Positions 63,070 through 64,000 of a stretch of DNA of 64,000 nucleotides are shown here, in pieces. The DNA is taken from positions 1-64,000 of the forward strand of contig NZ_JAQGKQ010000050.1 of NCBI RefSeq assembly GCF_028290025.1, given 5' to 3'. Made by a program: the position numbers and the translations under genes. The notes under the pieces were generated by a model. That model was not told the DNA's origin, ran no database searches, and saw nothing but the letters and a program-made list of their open reading frames with translations. The DNA is from Cypionkella sp. Its GTDB lineage: Bacteria; Pseudomonadota; Alphaproteobacteria; Rhodobacterales; Rhodobacteraceae. Each line of letters starts with the position of its first letter. The first letter of the stretch is position 1.

Positions 63070-63345
63070 GAGGGGGTGGTTAATAATTTTTTAAGGTTTG
63101 CCGCAGATTGAGGGCGCTTGCCTTGCGTTGTGTGCGCGACCCTTTACGGCTTGCGAAACCTCCGGCGCGGTTAACCTTGGCTTAACTTTCGGATGCGAGA
63201 ACGAGTTAAGCAAGTTGGATCATATGCCGATATGGTCGGCCGGATTTACAGTTTGTCTTACGGTCACAATCTTAATGTTCTGCGCGGGTTGATTAGTAGG
63301 GCAGCACTTAGCCAAGCCGAAGTCTGCGTTTGCGGTCCTTGTTGA

Positions 63346-63362
63346 ATGCCGTCTGACGGCAT
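63346..63362. promoter_or_regulatory. 17-bp palindrome upstream of the right-edge gene
   Basis: ATGCCGTC-T-GACGGCAT has perfect 8-bp arms about one central base. It ends 26 bp before the ATG at 63389. The single-base centre makes an operator more likely than a hairpin. Confidence 0.45.
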
Positions 63363-63388
63363 ATCATTAAACGAAACAGGATAATAAA

Positions 63389-64000
63389 ATGAGCAGTTCA
63401 TCTTTTCGGATCGCCTTTGAGGGCGTGCCGTTTGAAAACGGTGAAATTGCTGTGAGCGATCTCGCGCCAGCTTTGCTTGCGCTGGGTGAGGTGGTCCAAG
63501 CTGCAAACAAGGCACTGAATGGCAGTCGTGCTGAAGCACGGCTCAAACTTCGGGCCACGAACGTGGGCAGCTTTGAGGCATTGCTAAGTGTCGATTTGTC
63601 GATGCTGGATGCGATCAAGGATATGTTAGATGCGGTCGTCGACAACCCGGAACGCGTAGTTGCAGCGACTGATCTTCTTGAACTACTTTTGAAGGCGGGC
63701 ACTGTCGTTGGTGGCACAGTGTTCGGCTTGTTCCATGCGGTGAAATTTCTCCAAGGCAAGAAGCCTGAAAAAGTTGAAAATCGCAGTGATGGCTTCACTG
63801 AAATAACCGTGAACCATACCACAATCATAGTGGATCGGCGCACTGTGACGCTGTTGGAAGATTTTCAAACGCGTGAGGCTTTGGAAAAATTCAGCGAGAA
63901 AGCTTTAAGCATCGAGGGCATTGAGGCACTCCGCCTCGGTGACAATGGCGTTGAAGCGAGCCTTGTTCTGACCCCTCGTGATCGTCTTTCGTTTCAGGTT
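63389..64000 (+). CDS. Hypothetical protein, incomplete at the window edge
   Basis: Absent from the ORF track because no stop is reached. From the ATG at 63389 the frame is open for 204 codons to the edge: MSSSSFRIAFEGVPFENGEI, AVSDLAPALLALGEVVQAAN, KALNGSRAEARLKLRATNVG, a hydrophobic stretch GTVVGGTVFGLFHAVKFL (~residues 103-120), then mixed charged sequence. AGGA precedes the ATG. The opening pattern (DLAPALLALG...ANKALNG) resembles a conserved hypothetical family I associate with genomic islands, but I cannot name a function. Composition is AT-richer than the core genes, suggesting the window ends in another accessory region. Confidence 0.7.
   Translation, partial: MSSSSFRIAFEGVPFENGEIAVSDLAPALLALGEVVQAANKALNGSRAEARLKLRATNVGSFEALLSVDLSMLDAIKDMLDAVVDNPERVVAATDLLELLLKAGTVVGGTVFGLFHAVKFLQGKKPEKVENRSDGFTEITVNHTTIIVDRRTVTLLEDFQTREALEKFSEKALSIEGIEALRLGDNGVEASLVLTPRDRLSFQV

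Larger units (their letters stand above)
62966..63388. other. Intergenic region upstream of the thiB riboswitch and the right-edge gene
   Basis: No gene is supported; the 64-residue ORF at 63098 is Cys-rich noise. Features present are the bipartite element (63023-63069), several TTAACC-type words (63079 region, 63170s), and a palindrome at 63346-63362. The thiB promoter must lie between the riboswitch and ~63070. Confidence 0.5.

Noticed and set aside
1-64000. CRISPR arrays, rRNA genes, prophage structural genes, complete insertion sequences
   Set aside because: No regularly spaced direct repeats, rRNA sequence, capsid or tail genes, or intact transposase with terminal repeats were seen.

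Overview
The window looks like chromosomal DNA of an alphaproteobacterium of the Rhodobacteraceae type. The evidence is the petABC Rieske/cytochrome b/cytochrome c1 order with Rhodobacter-like sequences, a DUF2794 gene, a 41-residue L36, a cysD/cysNC pair, a type II lumazine synthase, an ECF41 sigma factor, an alphaproteobacterial LexA box (GTTC-N7-GTTC), and generally GC-rich coding sequence. This assignment is inference from recognised families; no search was run.

Layout. 1-2350 is an accessory edge: an IS3-type transposase remnant joined in frame to the first ~70 codons of kdsB, a gene-poor stretch, and an AT-richer AlgX/AlgJ-like gene. 2401-5685 holds a YcaQ-like glycosylase, a Kef-type antiporter and a formaldehyde-activating enzyme. 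5725-10086 is an RND efflux pump with its adaptor. 10254-11647 is an ECF41 sigma factor module with an exact match to the ECF41 promoter and a frameshifted AhpD-like partner. 11680-24021 is a siderophore-iron island: exbB-exbD-tonB, a divergent AraC regulator, a TonB-dependent receptor, an exporter-type ABC protein, a siderophore-interacting reductase, and an FhuC/D/B-type importer. 24076-26937 is cysNC-cysD. 27366-37932 is a mixed housekeeping block: dienelactone hydrolase, desaturase, rlmN, ribH, a LexA-boxed small repeat protein, an IalB-like protein, asparaginase, DUF2794, NlpC/P60, M17 aminopeptidase and carbonic anhydrase. 38476-40892 is a small surface-polysaccharide group.

41011-49631 is a coherent transport and catabolism locus. 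A Liv-type ABC transporter with a DadA-like oxidase is divergent from a GntR regulator, a DUF3830 protein, a TIGR04076 protein, an aldo/keto reductase and a Liv-type binding protein, with a clear inverted-repeat operator between the two arms. It is the best candidate for an uncharacterised catabolic system. 49668-56602 contains an HWE-type sensor kinase, a mpg/dinB repair pair, N-formylglutamate amidohydrolase, tRNA-Val, rpmJ, a PaiB-like protein and a GST.

56842-59562 is petABC, encoding the cytochrome bc1 complex, with an in-frame TAA inside an otherwise intact petB. 59629-62965 is a thiBPQ operon under a TPP riboswitch. The right end carries an unrecognised gene cut by the window edge. The most notable observations are the petB nonsense codon, the ECF41 promoter plus frameshifted target, the SOS-boxed duplicated-motif protein, the GntR-controlled Liv cluster, and a bipartite sequence element shared by the dinB and thiB upstream regions.
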